Positions 50,614 to 62,582 of a DNA stretch of 64,000 nt are shown in pieces. The notes under the pieces are model-generated. The model did no database searches. It worked only from the letters and a program-made list of their open reading frames with translations, and was not told the DNA's origin. The position numbers were made by a program, and so were the translations under genes. The stretch's first letter is position 1. Every line of letters starts with the position of its first letter. Source of the stretch: Hyphomicrobiales bacterium (GTDB taxonomy: Bacteria; Pseudomonadota; Alphaproteobacteria; Rhizobiales; Rhizobiaceae); contig UEGQ01000001.1 of assembly GCA_900466005.1 (NCBI GenBank), positions 365,987-429,986 of the forward strand, given 5' to 3'.

Positions 50614-51728
50614 ACGGCAGCCCTGCAGGATTTCGACTGACACCCGTCTCGTTTGACGAGATCCCTGGATGGCGTGATGATGACCCGTCGCCCCTGTTTG
50701 CGGGGTTGCAGGCGTGCCGACGGTACGTCCGGTCTGTGAAGCCGTACCGAACCGGCTCTCTTGGTCTCAGCTGCGACGATCTGATGCCACTTCTTGATAA
50801 GGCCGAAGAAGTGGCGATTCAATCCGGCGCCGTCGCCCGCCGATTCTTCGAGATCGAATGTCAGCCGTTCCGGATTGACCAAACGGAGGGCAAATCGGGC
50901 CTTGTCACGGCCTTCTACGAGCCTGAGATAGCAGTCTCGTCGACCCGAGACGGCGAGCACCTCCATCCCTTCTATCGTCGCCCTCCCGACCTGATCGATA
51001 TCGATCAGGAGAACCGGCCTGCCAATGTTGACCCCTCCTATCGCTTCGGTTTGCTACATGACGGTGTGATTTCGATCTATCCCGACCGGAGAGTGATCGA
51101 TCAGGGTTATCTTGAGGGACGGAATCTCGAAATCGCTTGGGCGAAATCCAAGGTCGACGTCTTCTTCGCGCATGTTCAGGGCGCCGCACGACTTCTCTAT
51201 CCGGACGGCACGACGAAGCGTATCACCTACGACGCTAAGGCGGGACACCCCTTTTCGGCGATCGGTAAGCTGCTCATCGAGCGGGGCGAGATCGAGCCGT
51301 CAAATATCTCTATGCAATCGATCCGCAGTTGGCTGGCACAGCATCCCGACCAGAGCGACGAGGTGCTGTGGCACAACCGGTCTTACATATTCTTCCGAGA
51401 GGCCGACGTGGACGATCCGGAACTCGGTCCGATTGCCGCTGCAAAAGTCCCCCTGATTGCGGGACGATCTCTGGCCGTCGACCGGCAAATCCACACGTTT
51501 GGTTTCCCCTTCTTCGTCCGTTCCGAGACTCTGACGACCATCGATGCCGGCACGCCGTTCGCGCGGCTGATGCTGGCCCTCGATACCGGTTCGGCCATTG
51601 TCGGCCCGGCGCGAGGTGACATCTTCACCGGTTCGGGTGATGCCGCCGGAGAACTGGCGGGAGCCGTTCGCAACGATGCGGACTTCTATATACTTGTACC
51701 GAAAAACGCAGCGGTGAGGTATATCTAG
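50610..51728 (+). CDS. mltA: Membrane-bound lytic murein transglycosylase A (MltA)
   Basis: Cleaves peptidoglycan glycan strands, 372 residues. The MltA domain shows GLVTAFYEPEIAVS and the C-terminal 3D domain has the catalytic aspartate region ALDTGSAIVGPARGDIFTG. No lipobox or clear signal peptide is visible at the N-terminus, unlike E. coli MltA. That leaves its export route unclear. It overlaps the Tim44-like gene by 4 bases and shares one base with the Smr gene. Confidence 0.92.
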   Translation: MNGSPAGFRLTPVSFDEIPGWRDDDPSPLFAGLQACRRYVRSVKPYRTGSLGLSCDDLMPLLDKAEEVAIQSGAVARRFFEIECQPFRIDQTEGKSGLVTAFYEPEIAVSSTRDGEHLHPFYRRPPDLIDIDQENRPANVDPSYRFGLLHDGVISIYPDRRVIDQGYLEGRNLEIAWAKSKVDVFFAHVQGAARLLYPDGTTKRITYDAKAGHPFSAIGKLLIERGEIEPSNISMQSIRSWLAQHPDQSDEVLWHNRSYIFFREADVDDPELGPIAAAKVPLIAGRSLAVDRQIHTFGFPFFVRSETLTTIDAGTPFARLMLALDTGSAIVGPARGDIFTGSGDAAGELAGAVRNDADFYILVPKNAAVRYI

Positions 51729-52288
51729 TGCCGGGAAAGGGAGAGCTCAGCAGCGAAGACCGTATCCTCTGGGGAAAGGTGGCCCGGACCACGCGACCTC
51801 TGCACGGTCGGTTCGAGGAACTGTTGGTCTTCGAGGAGGAGTTTGCCGAACCGGCGGAGTCGGTTTCAGGTGTGGCCGAGCGATCGGAGGTCGGTGTTGC
51901 CTCGGCGGCGACCGAGACCGACCGCCAAAAGAAGACTGCCGGCCGTCATCATCCACTGGAAAAACCCGTCAAGCGCAAGCTGGCGCGGGGACATCTCGCT
52001 CTCGAAGCGCGCATCGATCTCCATGGGCTCGTCCAGAGCGAGGCGCACGCGATGCTTCTCGACTTCCTCGTGAGGGCGAGTGAGCGTGGAATGCGGCATG
52101 TGCTCGTCATCACAGGCAAGGGTAGCTCGCTTGGAAGCGACGGCGCGTTGAAGCGCGCTGTTCCGCTCTGGTTTTCGAAACCGGAATTCCGCCACTTGAT
52201 TTCGTCGTACGAGGCGGCGGCACGCCAGCATGGCGGCGAGGGCGCGCTGTATGTACGTCTGTCCCGCGGACGCGGAGATCGCCCATGA
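51728..52288 (+). CDS. Smr-domain protein
   Basis: A 186-residue protein with a variable N-terminal half and a C-terminal Smr domain (about residues 93-180). The domain carries the hallmark IDLHGLVQSEAHAMLLDFL and the conserved VITGKG. Smr domains are often DNA or RNA endonucleases; the small stand-alone proteins have poorly known roles. The start is a GTG that shares its first base with the last base of the mltA stop codon. It overlaps the XRE gene by four bases. Confidence 0.88.
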   Translation: MPGKGELSSEDRILWGKVARTTRPLHGRFEELLVFEEEFAEPAESVSGVAERSEVGVASAATETDRQKKTAGRHHPLEKPVKRKLARGHLALEARIDLHGLVQSEAHAMLLDFLVRASERGMRHVLVITGKGSSLGSDGALKRAVPLWFSKPEFRHLISSYEAAARQHGGEGALYVRLSRGRGDRP

Positions 52289-52641
52289 CGCCTTTCGGGG
52301 AGGCGCTGCGGAAGCTACGTGAGAAGAAAGGTGTCTCGCAAAAGGCGATGGCGGCGGCTATCGGTGTATCGCCAGCCTATCTGTCGGCGCTTGAGCACGG
52401 CAAGCGCGGCAGACCGAACTTCGACCTTCTCCAACGCATCGCCGGCTATTTCAATATCATCTGGGACGAGGCAGAGGAGCTCTTCTCGGTGGCGAGCATG
52501 TCCGATCCTCGCGTGGTGATCGACACCTCCGGTCTCCCTCCGCAGTATACCGCTCTTGCGAATGCTCTCGCACACAGGATTCGCTTGCTGCCGCCGAACG
52601 TGATAAACGAGTTGAACAGCGTCCTAGAAAAAGCCAAATGA
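52285..52641 (+). CDS. XRE-family HTH transcriptional regulator
   Basis: A 118-residue protein with an N-terminal lambda-repressor-like helix-turn-helix (about residues 7-62: LRKLREKKGVSQKAMAAAIG, then VSPAYLSALEHGKRG). The C-terminal half has no known ligand domain. Its ATG overlaps the Smr stop codon (ATGA). It probably controls its own operon or gyrB, but nothing in the sequence proves this. gyrB begins 149 bases downstream. Confidence 0.9.
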   Translation: MTPFGEALRKLREKKGVSQKAMAAAIGVSPAYLSALEHGKRGRPNFDLLQRIAGYFNIIWDEAEELFSVASMSDPRVVIDTSGLPPQYTALANALAHRIRLLPPNVINELNSVLEKAK

Positions 52642-52790
52642 GCTGCTTAACCCCCGAGGCGACGCTCCTATCCACGGGATTCGGGGCCCCTCGCGTTTGG
52701 AAGTTTCGCCAAACCACCTATAGTCAACGCGATTGTAGCCGCTGATTCGACGGGCCGCGGCTCCTTATGACTGACTGGAAAGATCGTTAA

Positions 52791-55226
<2,436 letters not shown>

Positions 55227-55231
55227 TGGGA

Positions 55232-55262
55232 ACGTGAATCATCTGTTAACGATGATTCACGT
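55232..55262. terminator. Inverted repeat between gyrB and the nitroreductase gene
   Basis: A perfect 11-bp stem ACGTGAATCAT/ATGATTCACGT (55232-55242 with 55252-55262) and a 9-base loop. It lies between convergent genes and could end both transcripts, though no T tract follows on either strand. Its right arm overlaps the parS-like site. Confidence 0.5.
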
Positions 55263-55268
55263 GAAACA
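55253..55268. other. parS: parS-like site after gyrB
   Basis: TGATTCACGTGAAACA, the same variant as at 46485 and, on the other strand, 40190. About 10.3 kb from oriC, the furthest of the four in the window. It is intergenic and shares bases with the adjacent inverted repeat. Confidence 0.88.
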
Positions 55269-55277
55269 GTGTCGGCT

Positions 55278-55877
55278 TCAGGTGGACTGAAACAGACCTT
55301 CGAAGGCGACGGCGCTGAGCGGTTTGCGGTTGCTCGGGATTTCTCGTGCCTGCAGATGTTCCGGCAACAGGTTCTTGTCAGCGAGTTTGCCGATCGCGAC
55401 AGCAGCTTCCGCGCGGTAGCCCGGCGGAACTTTGAGAACGTCGATCGCCTTGTCGAAATCGACTCCGCCCATGCCGTGCGCGTAATAGCCGGAGTACACA
55501 GCCTGAAGAGCGAGCATCGCCCACGCCGCTCCGGCATCGAAGCTGTGGCTGCGGAAAGGCTTCGGCTCAGAGCCGTCGTCCTTTCGGCTGAGCATGTCCG
55601 AAAAGATGATGATGAGAGCGGAGGCCGACTTCGCCCAGACTTGGTTTGACTCAGCCAGGACAGAGAGAATCCTGTCGAAGCCGTCAGTGCCACGCAGCGC
55701 GTAGACGAACCGCCACGGCTGGTAATTCGAAGCGGACGGTGCCCAATGGGCAGCCTCCAAAATCGTTAGAAGCGTGTTCTTCGACATGGCATCGCCGGAA
55801 AAGCTGCGCGGCGACCAACGGTCGAGGAAGACGGGGTCGATGGCAAAATCAGACTGTCGGTGATTACTGCTCGTCAT
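55278..55877 (-). CDS. Nitroreductase family oxidoreductase
   Basis: An FMN-dependent NAD(P)H oxidoreductase of 199 residues. The N-terminal RWSPRSFSGDAMSKNTLLTI and the flavin-binding AAHWAPSASNYQPWRFVY identify the family, and a C-terminal IGKLADK fits. Substrates are typically nitroaromatics or quinones; the natural one is unknown. The ATG with a weak CGAGAAG upstream is used; the longer frame begins in non-conserved sequence. It converges on gyrB and is divergent from phaZ. Confidence 0.9.
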   Translation of the reverse strand: MTSSNHRQSDFAIDPVFLDRWSPRSFSGDAMSKNTLLTILEAAHWAPSASNYQPWRFVYALRGTDGFDRILSVLAESNQVWAKSASALIIIFSDMLSRKDDGSEPKPFRSHSFDAGAAWAMLALQAVYSGYYAHGMGGVDFDKAIDVLKVPPGYRAEAAVAIGKLADKNLLPEHLQAREIPSNRKPLSAVAFEGLFQST

Positions 55878-56123
55878 GGAAACTTCTCGTTCCGATCGTG
55901 TGGGAGGAAGAACGGCGAACCTGTGGTACCGTTCGATAATCAAGCGTCACTTGGCCATGTGCAAGCCATAACGCGGATCACGTCGGCCATATTGCTGCCT
56001 CGCGGAGGTTGTCCTTCTTCCGTAGCAACAAATTCGTTACTTGTTTGGTGAACTCTGGTAATTCTGACGGATCAGCTGCTGACGCATCAGGCGCTCGGTG
56101 GCCATCGAAAGGCAAGAGCATCC
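55878..56123. promoter_or_regulatory. Divergent control region between nitroreductase and phaZ
   Basis: 246 bases that should hold both promoters. An imperfect dyad (AGCAAC ... GTTACT) lies near 56023-56040. I see no small gene and no clear terminator. Confidence 0.3.
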
Positions 56124-57404
56124 ATGTTCTATCAGCTCTATGAATTGAACCATGCGGCAATGGCCCCTTTCCGCGCCACGGCCGACGCAATGCGGCTTGC
56201 CTATAGAAACCCGCTCAATCCGCTGGCGCATACGGTTGTCGGGCGCACGTTCGCAGCCGGCTTCGAAGTCTTCGAGCGTGTTACGCGCCGCTATGGAAAA
56301 CCGGAGTTCGGCTTGCCTTTCACGCAGATCGGCGGACGACCGGTTGCCGTGAAAGAGCAGATCGTCTGGAACAGACCGTTCTGCAACCTCATCCATTTTG
56401 ATCGCCAACTGCCGGCGGGACATCCGGGTGACCCTAAGATCCTCGTTGTCGCGCCGATGTCCGGCCACTACGCGACGCTTCTGCGTGGCACGGTCGAGGC
56501 ACTCCTTCCAGAAGCGGACGTCTTCATCACCGACTGGATCGACGCCCGGATGGTTCCGGTAACTGACGGATCATTCGATCTGGACGACTACATCGATTAT
56601 GTGATCGATATCCTGCATTATCTCGGGCCTGATACCCACGTCGTGGCCGTCTGTCAGCCGTCGGTTCCGGTTCTTGCGGCCGTCGCCGTGATGGAGGCGA
56701 ACGGCGACCCGCATGCGCCGGCCACGATGACCCTCATGGGTGGCCCGATCGATACGCGGATCAATCCCACCGGGGTCAATGAGCTGGCACAAAACAAGCC
56801 GCTCGAGTGGTTCAGGGACAATGTCATCATGAATGTTCCATGGCCTCAGCCGGGCTTCATGCGGGCGGTCTATCCGGGATTCCTGCAGCTCTCCGGCTTC
56901 ATGTCGATGAACCTCGACAGACACATGATCGCCCACAAGGATTTCTTCGTTCACCTGGTCAAGAATGACGGCGACTCGGCAGAGAAGCATCGCGACTTCT
57001 ATGACGAGTACCTGGCGGTCATGGATCTGACAGCTGAGTTCTACCTGCAGACCGTAGATACGGTGTTCATCCGGCATGCTTTGCCCAAGGGAGAGATGAC
57101 TCATCGCGGTAAGCCAGTGGACACGACCGCAATCCGTAACGTCGCACTCCTGACCGTTGAAGGGGAGAACGACGACATATCGGGCGTCGGTCAGACGCGA
57201 GCGGCCCAATCGCTTTGCCCCAACATTCCCGAGGCGAAGCGGATGCATTATCTTCAGCCGGACGTTGGCCACTATGGCGTGTTCAATGGCTCCAGGTTCC
57301 GCAAGGAGATCGCGCCGCGGATTCTCGCCTTCGCGAGGAACCACACGCAGGGAAAGAAACGATCCGTCGTCAAGGAAGTGATCAGGGGCGGACGTTCGGT
57401 CTAG
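56124..57404 (+). CDS. phaZ: Intracellular polyhydroxyalkanoate (PHB) depolymerase
   Basis: Mobilises stored polyhydroxybutyrate, 426 residues. It is an intracellular type: it lacks a signal peptide and uses a catalytic cysteine in place of the lipase-box serine (Cys177 in VAVCQPSVPVLAA). VAPMSGHYATLLRGTVEALL and the C-terminal block LQPDVGHYGVFNGSRFRKEI (catalytic histidine region) match the family. It is transcribed alone. PHB storage agrees with a rhizobial host. Confidence 0.94.
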   Translation: MFYQLYELNHAAMAPFRATADAMRLAYRNPLNPLAHTVVGRTFAAGFEVFERVTRRYGKPEFGLPFTQIGGRPVAVKEQIVWNRPFCNLIHFDRQLPAGHPGDPKILVVAPMSGHYATLLRGTVEALLPEADVFITDWIDARMVPVTDGSFDLDDYIDYVIDILHYLGPDTHVVAVCQPSVPVLAAVAVMEANGDPHAPATMTLMGGPIDTRINPTGVNELAQNKPLEWFRDNVIMNVPWPQPGFMRAVYPGFLQLSGFMSMNLDRHMIAHKDFFVHLVKNDGDSAEKHRDFYDEYLAVMDLTAEFYLQTVDTVFIRHALPKGEMTHRGKPVDTTAIRNVALLTVEGENDDISGVGQTRAAQSLCPNIPEAKRMHYLQPDVGHYGVFNGSRFRKEIAPRILAFARNHTQGKKRSVVKEVIRGGRSV

Positions 57405-57539
57405 TCGCGAATTGCGACAAGGGTTTCATGCCCTTGACGGGAGTTCGGATCGTATGGCCTTGAAGCGGGTTCCAGCTCTTCCCACATCGTCTTTATTCGG
57501 ATGGCATAACGCTCCCGAAGAAAACGAGGATCATTGACG

Positions 57540-57965
57540 ATGAACCAGTCAGCATTGCTTCGTCCGGATTGGACGCCTGCAACCGTTGCACTCATGGTGC
57601 TCGGCTTCATAGTGTTCTGGCCATTGGGCTTGGCCATGCTCGCCTACATCCTGTTCGGCGACCGCTTTCGAAGCTTCAAACGCGAAGCGAATACAGCGGC
57701 TGACGGCATGTTCGGTCGGTGCCGTCATGGGCGCTATCGCGGGCCGCATTTCTCCACCGGTAATGTCGCTTTCGACGATTGGCGAAAAGCAGAGCTCGAT
57801 CGGCTGGAGACTGAACGTCGCAAGCTCGATGAGATGCGAGAAGAATTCGATGCCTATCTGCGGGAGCTGAGGCGGGCAAAGGATCAGGATGAGTTCAACC
57901 GTTTCATGAGGGATCGTGAAGCGGCGAGGCGTTCCGGCGAGGGGCCTGTTCAACCCGCCACGTGA
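57540..57965 (+). CDS. DUF2852 family membrane protein of unknown function
   Basis: A 141-residue protein with one long hydrophobic hairpin (about residues 12-40, ending YILFGDRFR) and a charged C-terminal half that looks helical or coiled-coil (ERRKLDEMREEFDAYLRELR). The middle motif GNVAFDDWRKAELDRLE is characteristic of DUF2852. Function is unknown. The ATG has GAGG upstream; a TTG two codons earlier is less likely. A strong terminator lies 25 bases after the stop. Confidence 0.82.
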   Translation: MNQSALLRPDWTPATVALMVLGFIVFWPLGLAMLAYILFGDRFRSFKREANTAADGMFGRCRHGRYRGPHFSTGNVAFDDWRKAELDRLETERRKLDEMREEFDAYLRELRRAKDQDEFNRFMRDREAARRSGEGPVQPAT

Positions 57966-57990
57966 ACGTCTGCTGGATCGCCGATCGGGG

Positions 57991-58016
57991 CCGGCATTCG
58001 CGAATGCCGGTTTTTT
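57991..58016 (+). terminator. Rho-independent terminator after the DUF2852 gene
   Basis: The perfect palindrome CCGGCATTCGCGAATGCCGG (57991-58010) followed by TTTTTT. It lies inside the upstream extension of the next open frame, which argues that the next gene starts at the later ATG (58052). Confidence 0.92.
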
Positions 58017-58051
58017 CGCGTCTGGCAGCGAATCGGATAGAAACAGGATCC

Positions 58052-58804
58052 ATGTATCAATTCTTGAAGAAATCGACGTGTGCGAAACCAGTCCCGCAGC
58101 AGCGATTGCTGCAGGTCAACGGCCGGGAAATGCCGCTGACGATTCGGCAGAATCCGCGCGCGACAAGAATCACCCTGCGGATCGAGCCAGGCGGGCGAGC
58201 GCTGAAGATGACGGTGCCGCGCGGCTTGCGCCATTGGGAAGTTGATGAGTTCCTCGAACGGCATCAGGGTTGGTTGATGACGCGCCTTGCGCGTTACGGC
58301 TCGGAAATGACGCTCCGACACGACGGCGAGATAGCCATTCGGGGTGTGCCCCACCGTATCGTACATACGGGTCTTCTGCGAGGTATTACGGAAACGGCCG
58401 CGGTCGACGGTCGCTCCGTTCTCAGGGTGAGCGGCATGAAGGAACATGTCGGCCGCCGGATCGCAGCCTTCCTCAAGAAGGAGGCGCGGCGGGACCTGGA
58501 GAAGCTCGTGGCTGCGCATGCCGCCCGCGTCGGGCGGCCCGTCCGCTCGCTGACGATGAAGGATACGCGCAGCCGGTGGGGCTCGTGTTCGTGGGATGGC
58601 AATCTGAGCTTCTCCTGGCGCATCGTCATGGCTCCGCCGCAGGTCATCGATTATCTTGCGGCTCACGAGGTTGCCCACTTGCGGGAGATGAACCACAGTG
58701 CCGCCTTCTGGGCTCTGTGCGGTGAACTGTGCCCGGCGATGGACGAGGCGAAGGCTTGGCTGAAGCGGCACGGCTCGCAGCTGCATGCCATCGACTTTGA
58801 CTAG
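58052..58804 (+). CDS. M48-type metalloprotease, YgjP-like
   Basis: A 250-residue protein of the YgjP/SprT-like metalloprotease group. The zinc motif HEVAH is at 205-209 within AAHEVAHLREMNHS. The upstream block TRSRWGSCSWDGNLSFSWR is diagnostic. No signal peptide is seen, so it is cytoplasmic; substrates are unknown. A GTG at 57962 would extend the protein but would place a terminator hairpin inside the coding sequence, so the ATG at 58052 is preferred. Its Shine-Dalgarno sequence (AGGA) is very close to the ATG. Confidence 0.85.
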   Translation: MYQFLKKSTCAKPVPQQRLLQVNGREMPLTIRQNPRATRITLRIEPGGRALKMTVPRGLRHWEVDEFLERHQGWLMTRLARYGSEMTLRHDGEIAIRGVPHRIVHTGLLRGITETAAVDGRSVLRVSGMKEHVGRRIAAFLKKEARRDLEKLVAAHAARVGRPVRSLTMKDTRSRWGSCSWDGNLSFSWRIVMAPPQVIDYLAAHEVAHLREMNHSAAFWALCGELCPAMDEAKAWLKRHGSQLHAIDFD

Positions 58805-58876
58805 CGTGGGCAAAGCCGGGCGGCTATTGTCGCAATTTGGCTCGACTCTTTTGCATTTTCGTGCGACTTCGCTGCC

Positions 58877-59551
58877 ATGATGCCGGATATCAAGATCTGC
58901 GGATTGAAAACGTCGGAAGCGGTCGACCGCGCGGTTGAACGCGGGGCGACGCATATCGGCTTCATTTTCTTCGAAAAGAGCCCACGAAACATAGAGCCGG
59001 ACATCGCGGGCACACTGGCGGATCGGGTCCGCGGGCGCGCCAAGATCGTCGCGGTGACCGTTGACGCAGATACCGATGAGCTCGATGAAATCGTTGAGCA
59101 GCTGAAGCCAGATATCCTTCAGCTGCACGGCAACGAAAGCCCGGAACGCCTTCTCATGCTCAAGGCGCTTTATGGCCTGCCGATCATGAAGGCGTTTTCG
59201 ATCCGGGAACCTGATGATCTGAAGGGGATCGAGCCGTATATCGGTATAGCCGATCGGTTTCTCTTCGATGCGAAGGCACCGAACGGCTCGGAACTGCCCG
59301 GCGGAAATGGCGTTCCTTTCGACTGGCGAGTGCTGCGCACGCTTGACGGCAGCGTCGATTACATGCTTTCCGGCGGCCTCAACAAGGACAACGTTGCCGA
59401 GGCGCTGCGCGAGACAGGTGCCCGCGCCATTGATGTGTCTTCCGGCGTGGAATGCGCGCCCGGCGTGAAGGATACCGCCATGATCGATGAGTTTTTTGCG
59501 GCAGTGAAACGCGCCTCTGCGCTTGAGCCGGTTTCAGGGAGCATGAAGTGA
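58877..59551 (+). CDS. trpF: Phosphoribosylanthranilate isomerase TrpF
   Basis: Third step of tryptophan synthesis from anthranilate, 224 residues. The TIM-barrel motifs [10 protein letters not shown] (catalytic cysteine) and [19 protein letters not shown] (catalytic Asp) are present, with [15 protein letters not shown] at the phosphate site. Either of two adjacent ATGs could serve; I took the first. The gene overlaps trpB by 4 bases at its 3' end. In rhizobia trpF lies with trpB and trpA rather than with trpC and trpD. Confidence 0.96.
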   Translation: MMPDIKICGLKTSEAVDRAVERGATHIGFIFFEKSPRNIEPDIAGTLADRVRGRAKIVAVTVDADTDELDEIVEQLKPDILQLHGNESPERLLMLKALYGLPIMKAFSIREPDDLKGIEPYIGIADRFLFDAKAPNGSELPGGNGVPFDWRVLRTLDGSVDYMLSGGLNKDNVAEALRETGARAIDVSSGVECAPGVKDTAMIDEFFAAVKRASALEPVSGSMK

Positions 59552-60768
59552 ACCAGACAGTATCACCGAATTCCTATCGTGAAGGTCCGGATGAGGACGG
59601 GCGTTTCGGTATCTACGGCGGTCGCTTCGTGGCCGAAACCCTGATGCCGCTGATCCTCGATCTGCAGGCAGAGTGGGAAAAGGCTAAGGAAGATCCGGAA
59701 TTTCAGGCCGAGCTCGCCGGGCTTGGTACCCACTACATCGGACGGCCGAGCCCGCTTTATTTCGCGGAACGCCTAACCGAGCACCTCGGCGGTGCCAAGA
59801 TCTACTTCAAGCGCGAGGAACTCAACCACACCGGCTCGCACAAGATCAATAACTGCATTGGCCAGATTCTCCTTGCGAAACGCATGGGCAAGAAACGAAT
59901 CATCGCCGAAACCGGCGCCGGCCAACATGGCGTCGCCTCGGCTACCGTCGCCGCGCGGTTCGGCTTCCCCTGCGTAGTGTACATGGGCGCGACCGACGTT
60001 GAACGTCAGGCGCCGAATGTCTTCCGCATGAAGCTGCTCGGTGCCGAGGTAAAGCCGGTGACATCGGGGCACGGTACTCTCAAGGATGCCATGAATGAGG
60101 CGCTGAGGGATTGGGTCACGAACGTTGACGACACTTACTATCTGATCGGCACAGCGGCCGGCCCGCACCCCTATCCGGAAATGGTTCGGGACTTCCAGTC
60201 TGTGATCGGCAAGGAAGCGCGCGAGCAGATATTGGAAGCGGAAGGCAAGCTTCCCGATCTTGTCATCGCGGCCGTTGGCGGCGGCTCGAATGCGATCGGC
60301 ATCTTCCATCCGTTCCTGGATGATCCTGACGTCAAGATCGTCGGGGTCGAGGCGGGTGGAAAGGGGCTTTCCGGTGACGAACATTGTGCATCGATCACCG
60401 CGGGTTCCCCGGGCGTCCTGCACGGAAATCGCACCTATCTTCTGCAGGATGCCGACGGCCAGATCAAGGAAGGGCACTCCATTTCCGCAGGTCTCGACTA
60501 TCCGGGCATCGGGCCGGAACATGCCTGGCTCAACGACACCGGCCGCGCCGAGTATGTTCCGATCATGGATGGAGAAGCACTCGAAGCCTTCCAACTGCTG
60601 ACGAAGCTAGAGGGGATCATTCCGGCTCTCGAACCGTCCCACGCAGTTGCCGAGGTCATCAAGCGGGCACCGAAGATGCGCAAGGATCAGGTGATCCTGC
60701 TCAATCTCTCCGGTCGCGGTGACAAGGATATCTTCACCGTCGGCAAGATCCTCGGCATGGAGCTCTGA
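59548..60768 (+). CDS. trpB: Tryptophan synthase beta chain
   Basis: Condenses indole with serine using PLP, 406 residues. The PLP lysine is Lys99 in HTGSHKINN, and the phosphate-binding loop is [20 protein letters not shown] is another conserved segment. The GTG start overlaps the trpF stop (GTGA), which settles the start. trpA follows after a single base, so production of the two subunits is coupled. Confidence 0.97.
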   Translation: MNQTVSPNSYREGPDEDGRFGIYGGRFVAETLMPLILDLQAEWEKAKEDPEFQAELAGLGTHYIGRPSPLYFAERLTEHLGGAKIYFKREELNHTGSHKINNCIGQILLAKRMGKKRIIAETGAGQHGVASATVAARFGFPCVVYMGATDVERQAPNVFRMKLLGAEVKPVTSGHGTLKDAMNEALRDWVTNVDDTYYLIGTAAGPHPYPEMVRDFQSVIGKEAREQILEAEGKLPDLVIAAVGGGSNAIGIFHPFLDDPDVKIVGVEAGGKGLSGDEHCASITAGSPGVLHGNRTYLLQDADGQIKEGHSISAGLDYPGIGPEHAWLNDTGRAEYVPIMDGEALEAFQLLTKLEGIIPALEPSHAVAEVIKRAPKMRKDQVILLNLSGRGDKDIFTVGKILGMEL

Positions 60769-60769
60769 A

Positions 60770-61609
60770 ATGACTGCACGCATGGAAAAGAAGTTTGCCG
60801 AGCTGAAGGCGGAAGGCCGGCCGGCGCTGATCACCTACTTCATGGGCGGAGATCCCGACTTCGAAACGTCGCTCGCCATTATGAAGGCCTTGCCCGAGGC
60901 CGGTGCCGACGTGATTGAGCTCGGCATGCCGTTCTCTGATCCGATGGCGGACGGTCCGGCGATCCAAATGGCAGGCCAGCGGGCACTGAAATCCGGACAG
61001 ACGTTGAAAAAGACGCTTCAATTGGCCAGCGAATTCCGGAAGGGAAACCAGCACACGCCGATCGTCATGATGGGTTACTACAACCCGATCTATGTTTTCG
61101 GCGTGGAGAAGTTCCTGGACGCGGCGCTCGAAGCAGGAATCGACGGCCTGATCGTCGTTGATCTGCCGCCGGAAATGGATGATGAGCTTTGCATCCCAGC
61201 GCGCAGGAAAGACATCAACTTCATCCGACTGGCGACTCCGACGACAGACGATCGACGTCTGCCGACGGTGCTGAAGAACACGTCGGGCTTTGTATATTAC
61301 GTTTCGATGACGGGGATCACTGGCTCCGCTCTGCCAGACCCATCCAAGGTGGCTGTGGCCGTCAATCGCATCAAGGCGCACACCGATCTGCCGATTTGTG
61401 TCGGCTTCGGTGTCAAGACGGCCGAGCACGCCCGCCTGATCGGCGCCAATGCCGACGGGGTCGTCGTCGGCACAGCGATCGTGAACCAGGTTGCGCTAAG
61501 CCTCAACAAGGACGGAACGGCGAGTGCGGATACGGTGCAGGCCGTCGCGACCCTGGTGCAGGGACTGGCGACCGGCGTCCGCGCCGCGCGGCTTGCCGCA
61601 GCAGAATAG
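60770..61609 (+). CDS. trpA: Tryptophan synthase alpha chain
   Basis: Cleaves indole-glycerol phosphate to indole, which is channelled to TrpB, 279 residues. The catalytic pair Glu50 ([16 protein letters not shown]) and Asp61 are visible, as is the phosphate loop [10 protein letters not shown]. The start is the ATG one base after the trpB stop. It ends 38 bases before accD, on the same strand, so trpFBA, accD and folC probably share transcripts. Confidence 0.97.
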   Translation: MTARMEKKFAELKAEGRPALITYFMGGDPDFETSLAIMKALPEAGADVIELGMPFSDPMADGPAIQMAGQRALKSGQTLKKTLQLASEFRKGNQHTPIVMMGYYNPIYVFGVEKFLDAALEAGIDGLIVVDLPPEMDDELCIPARRKDINFIRLATPTTDDRRLPTVLKNTSGFVYYVSMTGITGSALPDPSKVAVAVNRIKAHTDLPICVGFGVKTAEHARLIGANADGVVVGTAIVNQVALSLNKDGTASADTVQAVATLVQGLATGVRAARLAAAE

Positions 61610-61647
61610 CACCCCATATCGGTGACATCAGTCAGGAGTTTAGTGAC

Positions 61648-62508
61648 GTGAACTGGATTACCAATTACGTGCGGCCGCGCATCAATTCCATGCTCGGCCG
61701 TCGTGAGGTTCCGGAAAACCTCTGGATCAAATGCCCTGAAACCGGCGAGATGGTCTTTCACAAGGACCTCGAAGAGAATAAATGGGTGATTCCGTCCTCG
61801 GGCTATCACATGAAGATGCCGGCGAAAGCCCGACTTCTGGATCTCTTTGACAACGGAGCCTATGAGGCCCTGCCGCAGCCGAAGGTCGCGCAGGATCCGC
61901 TGAAGTTTCGCGACTCCAAGAAATACACCGATCGCCTGAAGGACAGCCGTCTAAAGACTGAGCAGGAAGACACGATCCTGGCTGGCCTCGGGACGGTTGA
62001 AGGGGTGAAGCTCGTCGCCGTTGTCCACGAATTCAATTTCATGGGCGGTTCGCTCGGCATCGCCGCCGGCGAAGCCATCGTAAAGGCGTTCGAGCGGGCC
62101 ATCGTCGAGAAGTGCCCGCTCGTCATGTTCCCGGCCTCGGGCGGGGCGCGAATGCAGGAGGGTATTCTCTCGCTCATGCAGTTGCCGCGAACGACGGTTG
62201 CGGTCGAGATGCTGAAGGAAGCCGGGCTTCCCTATATCGTCGTTCTGACCAACCCCACGACCGGTGGCGTGACTGCGTCCTACGCAATGCTGGGCGACCT
62301 CCACATAGCCGAGCCGGGCGCCGAGATTTGCTTTGCCGGCAAGCGTGTGATCGAACAAACGATTCGCGAGAAGCTGCCGGAAGGCTTCCAGACCTCGGAG
62401 TACCTGCTCGAGCACGGCATGGTGGACATGGTCGCCAAGAGGCACGACATCCCGGCCCTTCTTGCTCGGCTGCTCCGTATGATGATGAGGCAGCCGGCCG
62501 CCGCCTGA
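61648..62508 (+). CDS. accD: Acetyl-CoA carboxylase carboxyltransferase subunit beta
   Basis: The beta subunit of the carboxyltransferase that makes malonyl-CoA for fatty-acid synthesis, 286 residues. The carboxylase core is complete ([50 protein letters not shown]). The start is a GTG with AGGAG nine bases upstream, giving the family N-terminus [13 protein letters not shown]. The N-terminal zinc-ribbon region keeps only one of the four cysteines of the E. coli protein (see findings). It lies between trpA and folC. Confidence 0.95.
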   Translation: MNWITNYVRPRINSMLGRREVPENLWIKCPETGEMVFHKDLEENKWVIPSSGYHMKMPAKARLLDLFDNGAYEALPQPKVAQDPLKFRDSKKYTDRLKDSRLKTEQEDTILAGLGTVEGVKLVAVVHEFNFMGGSLGIAAGEAIVKAFERAIVEKCPLVMFPASGGARMQEGILSLMQLPRTTVAVEMLKEAGLPYIVVLTNPTTGGVTASYAMLGDLHIAEPGAEICFAGKRVIEQTIREKLPEGFQTSEYLLEHGMVDMVAKRHDIPALLARLLRMMMRQPAAA

Positions 62509-62582
62509 CGCTCTGCCTTGGAGAGGAAGAAGCGCAGCTCACCCCGAACTCCCTCCGGCAAATCCGGAGCGCGGAATCCGTT

